A stretch of 64,000 bases of DNA from Pseudomonas fluorescens (GTDB lineage: Bacteria; Pseudomonadota; Gammaproteobacteria; Pseudomonadales; Pseudomonadaceae). Below the pieces are notes generated by a model, which was not told the DNA's origin, did not search any database, and worked only from the letters and a program-made list of their open reading frames with translations. Of this stretch, positions 62,201 through 64,000 are shown in pieces. Each line of letters begins with the position of its first letter. The first letter of the stretch is position 1. Location of the stretch: the NCBI RefSeq assembly GCF_902497745.1, contig NZ_CABVHJ010000012.1:62001-126000 (forward strand), read 5' to 3'. The position numbers and the translations under genes were made by a program.

Positions 62201-62363
62201 GCGCCGAAGCGCCCGGGTAGGTCACGGAGATCGCAATGGCCGGCGGCGCAATGCTCGGGTACTGGTTGATCGGCAATTTCAGGATCGAAAGTGCCCCGAC
62301 CAGCATGATCACCAGGGCAATTACCCAGGCGAAAATCGGACGGTCGATGAAGAATTTTGACAT
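59214..62363 (-). CDS. emhB: RND efflux transporter (MexB/TtgB/EmhB)
   Basis: The 1049-residue protein starts MSKFFIDRPIFAWVIALVIM, the HAE1 hallmark. The proton relay Asp pair is in LLVDDAIVVVENVERVMSEEG. Two large periplasmic loops and a C-terminal tail are of normal length. It exports hydrophobic antibiotics and aromatic solvents from the periplasm and inner membrane using the proton gradient. It is separated from emhA by 3 bp. Confidence 0.96.
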   Translation of the reverse strand: MSKFFIDRPIFAWVIALVIMLVGALSILKLPINQYPSIAPPAIAISVTYPGASAQTVQDTVVQVIEQQLNGIDNLRYVSSESNSDGSMTITATFEQGTNSDTAQVQVQNKLNLATPLLPQEVQQQGIRVTKAVKNFLLVIGVVSRDGSMTKDDLSNYIVSNMQDPISRTAGVGDFQVFGAQYAMRIWLDPAKLNKYNLTPSDVSSAISAQNVQVSSGQLGGLPALPGQQLNATIIGKTRLQTAEQFKAILLKVNQDGSQVRVGDVADVGLGGENSTISAQFNGKPSSGLAVKLANGANALDTAKALRKTIDELKPFFPQGMEVVFPYDTTPVVTESIKGVVETLVEAIVLVFLVMFLFLQNFRATVITTMTVPVVLLGTFGILAAFGFSINTLTMFGMVLAIGLLVDDAIVVVENVERVMSEEGLSPKEATKKSMGQIQGALVGIALVLSAVLLPMAFFSGSTGVIYKQFSITIVSAMALSVLVALIFTPALCATMLKAIPKGEHGTPKKGFFGWFNRNFDRGVRSYERGVGNMLSRKAPYLLAYLLIVVGMIWLFTRIPTAFLPEEDQGVLFAQVQTPAGSSAERTQVVIDEMRSYLLEKESGAVSSVFTVNGFNFAGRGQSSGLAFIMLKPWDERDASNSVFALAQRAQQHFFSFRDAMVFAFAPPAVLELGNATGFDVFLQDRAGIGHEKLMEARNQFLGLAAQSKVLYQVRPNGLNDEPQYHLEIDDQKAQALGVSIADINSTLSISFGSSYVNDFIDRGRVKKVYVQGQAGARMSPEDLKKWYVRNSAGTMVPFSAFAKGEWIYGSPKLARYNGVEAMEILGSPAPGYSTGDAMAEVEAIAKKLPAGVGISWTGLSYEERLSGSQAPALYALSLLMVFLCLAALYESWSIPIAVMLVVPLGIIGALLATSLRGLSNDVYFQVGLLTTIGLAAKNAILIVEFAKELHEQGRSLRDAAIEACRMRLRPIIMTSLAFVLGVVPLAISTGAGSGSQHAIGTGVIGGMLTATILAIFWVPLFFVTVSSIGQRKIADEDEATETPKEAGQ

Positions 62364-62366
62364 GGA

Positions 62367-63524
62367 TTACTCCCCTTTGCCGCCGGCGGCTTTGTCAGCT
62401 GCCTGAGCGGGGGCCGGGTTCTTGTTGCCTACGTTAGTGGCTTCGGTCGGGTTGACCTGAACACCTGGACGCACGTACTGCAGGCCTTCGGTGATCAAGC
62501 GATCGCCGGCCTTCAGGCCGTCTTCGATCAGCCACTGGCTGCCGACGGTGCGGCTGGCCTTGAGCTGACGCAGCTCGACCTTGTTGTCGGCGCCGACGAC
62601 CAGTGCGGTCGGGGTGCCTTTGAGGTCGCGGGTCACGCCCTGCTGCGGCGCCAGAATGGCGGCGGCGTTGACCCCGGCCTGCAACTGGGCGCGAACGAAC
62701 ATGCCTGGCAGCAGGGTGTGATCCGGGTTCGGGAACACGGCGCGCAAGGTCACGGAACCGGTAGTCGGGTCAACCGTGACTTCGGAGAATTCCAGCTTAC
62801 CGTCAAGCTTGTACTGGCTGCCGTCTTCCAGGGTCAGTTTGACCGCTGCGGCGGTATCGCCGGACTTCTGCAGGCGACCGCTTTCCAGCTCACGGCGCAG
62901 CTCCAGCAGTTCAACCGAGGACTGGGTGACGTCGACGTAGATCGGGTCCAGTTGCTGGATCGTCGCCATCGCGTCGGCCTGGCCATTGCTGACCAGTGCA
63001 CCTTCGGTGACCGAAGAGCGGCCAATGCGACCGGAGATCGGCGCGTAAACCTTGGTGTAACGCACGTTGATCTGCGCGGTCTGCAACGACGCTTCCGATT
63101 CCATGCGGTTGGCCACTGCGGTGTCGTATTCCTGACGGCTCACGGCCTGCTCGTCGACCAGTTGCTTGTAGCGGTCGGAGATCGACTTGGTCGAACGCAG
63201 GTTGGCTTCGGCGCTTTTCAGGGTCGCTTCATAGACCGCCGGATCGATCTGGTACAGCTGCTGGCCGGCTTTGACATCGCCGCCTTCCTTGAACAGACGC
63301 TTGAGAATGATGCCGTTGACCTGCGGTCGAACTTCAGCGATGCGGAACGCACTGGTGCGGCCCGGCAGTTCCGAGGTGAGGGTAAAGGCTTGTGGTTGCA
63401 GGGTGACGACGCCGACCTGAGGCGGTGGAGCGGCCGGGGCCGCTTCTTCCTTTTTACATCCGCTGAGCAGCGATGCCAGGGCGACGGCAGTGACCAGAGC
63501 GGTAACAGCTGGCTTGAATTGCAT
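62367..63524 (-). CDS. emhA: RND efflux periplasmic adaptor (MexA/TtgA/EmhA)
   Basis: ATG 63524 starts a 385-residue lipoprotein (signal ending LLSGC, then KKEEAAPAAPPP). The hairpin and lipoyl parts are typical (SISDRYKQLVDEQAVSRQEY, and YAPISGRIGRSSVTEG). It joins the inner membrane pump to the outer channel. It is first in the operon and diverges from the repressor gene at 63791. Confidence 0.95.
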   Translation of the reverse strand: MQFKPAVTALVTAVALASLLSGCKKEEAAPAAPPPQVGVVTLQPQAFTLTSELPGRTSAFRIAEVRPQVNGIILKRLFKEGGDVKAGQQLYQIDPAVYEATLKSAEANLRSTKSISDRYKQLVDEQAVSRQEYDTAVANRMESEASLQTAQINVRYTKVYAPISGRIGRSSVTEGALVSNGQADAMATIQQLDPIYVDVTQSSVELLELRRELESGRLQKSGDTAAAVKLTLEDGSQYKLDGKLEFSEVTVDPTTGSVTLRAVFPNPDHTLLPGMFVRAQLQAGVNAAAILAPQQGVTRDLKGTPTALVVGADNKVELRQLKASRTVGSQWLIEDGLKAGDRLITEGLQYVRPGVQVNPTEATNVGNKNPAPAQAADKAAGGKGE

Positions 63525-63611
63525 GAAGATCCTCGGGTCAGGCGCGCAAAAAGCGCACAAGAAGTGTGAAAGGGTAAAAAATGCGTACCGAGTGGATAAG
63601 TAGCTTGCTAA

Positions 63612-63646
63612 GTAATATACTTACGTTCATGGTTGTTTGTAAATAC
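63612..63646 (-). promoter_or_regulatory. TtgR/EmhR-type operator in the divergent promoter
   Basis: Read on the minus strand the segment contains TATTTACAAACAACCATGAA and then CGTAAGTATATTAC. This is nearly the same as the TtgR operator known from the P. putida ttgR-ttgA region. It lies between emhA and the repressor, so one TetR-family protein should control both. Confidence 0.85.
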
Positions 63647-63790
63647 CTGCGCCGCGTATCCAAGCTGTTACAAAAGTCGTCGCAGGGTTTGAAATTGTAG
63701 GCCGGGGAGCTGATCCGCGAGAGATCACCCCTTCTTTATTCAGCGGATATTCAGCCATCCCTGAAACATCCTGTTTGAGGTTTTACTGTC

Positions 63791-64000
63791 ATGGTCCGTC
63801 GTACCAAAGAGGAAGCTCAAGAAACCCGTAGCCAGATCCTGGAAGCGGCGGAGAAAGCCTTTTATGAAAGGGGCGTCGCTCGTACGACACTGGCCGATAT
63901 CGCAACACTGGCGGGTGTCACGCGCGGTGCCATTTACTGGCATTTCAGCAACAAGGCCGATCTGGTGCAGGCGATGCTCGATTCGTTGCGTGAGCCGCTG
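63791..64000 (+). CDS. emhR: TetR-family repressor TtgR/EmhR (partial)
   Basis: The first 70 residues are visible and the window edge cuts the rest. MVRRTKEEAQETRSQILEAA and the helix-turn-helix TTLADIATLAGVTRGAIYWH are typical of TtgR/EmhR-like repressors. The neighbouring operator and divergent emhABC genes support the call. It should be released by aromatic ligands and antibiotics. Confidence 0.9.
   Translation, partial: MVRRTKEEAQETRSQILEAAEKAFYERGVARTTLADIATLAGVTRGAIYWHFSNKADLVQAMLDSLREPL

Overview
The window is chromosomal DNA of a fluorescent Pseudomonas, most likely the P. fluorescens group. The evidence is gene content typical of that genus (pca beta-ketoadipate genes, a MexAB-OprM/TtgABC/EmhABC-type pump with a TtgR-like operator, braC plus liv transport genes, an OprD-family porin, rapA). 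High GC and many copies of the GTGGGAGCGAG...CTCGCGAA extragenic palindrome typical of these species support it. No rRNA, tRNA, insertion sequence or CRISPR array was seen.

Region by region. 1-9.4 kb: end of a CopD-like membrane protein, dinG, a secreted GH50-like glycosidase, a beta-lactamase-fold serine hydrolase, an OmpA-domain lipoprotein, pdxH, a small membrane protein and a glycine-zipper lipoprotein. 9.4-12.4 kb: a small conflict island with a three-gene operon (pyocin-S-domain protein ending in a colicin E3-type rRNase, plus two paralogous acidic candidate immunity proteins) and a two-gene zeta-like toxin/antitoxin candidate. 12.4-19.6 kb: nhaA, a Cds1-like PLP enzyme, an FAD protein, small envelope proteins, and a divergent SDR/LysR pair. 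19.7-22.2 kb: a bufferin operon (bufA1-bufB1-bufC1-bufD1), which makes a modified copper-binding peptide. 22.4-27.4 kb: branched-chain amino acid ABC transporter. 27.8-39.0 kb: DUF2288, a chromosomal tubulin/FtsZ-like protein, a 3-hydroxyisobutyrate-dehydrogenase-family enzyme, an MHYT-GGDEF-EAL protein, a YkgJ protein, a Spinster-like MFS protein and rapA. 39.2-43.2 kb: small proteins including a 37-residue CcoM-like cbb3-oxidase subunit behind an Anr/FNR box, an 820-bp near-palindromic repeat, and a Pit phosphate transporter.

43.8-54.9 kb is a compact protocatechuate cluster, pcaR-K-I-J-F-H-G-T-B-D-C. It holds the regulator, aromatic and dicarboxylate uptake, and every enzyme from protocatechuate to acetyl-CoA and succinyl-CoA. 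Palindromes built on TTCGATAA precede pcaR, pcaK and pcaI and are probable PcaR operators. An OprD-family porin lies 1.2 kb beyond. The window ends with emhC-B-A and the start of the divergent repressor gene.

Start codons were re-chosen where a ribosome binding site, signal peptide or ATGA overlap pointed to an internal start. Family calls rest on recognised motifs, length and context; no database search was run.
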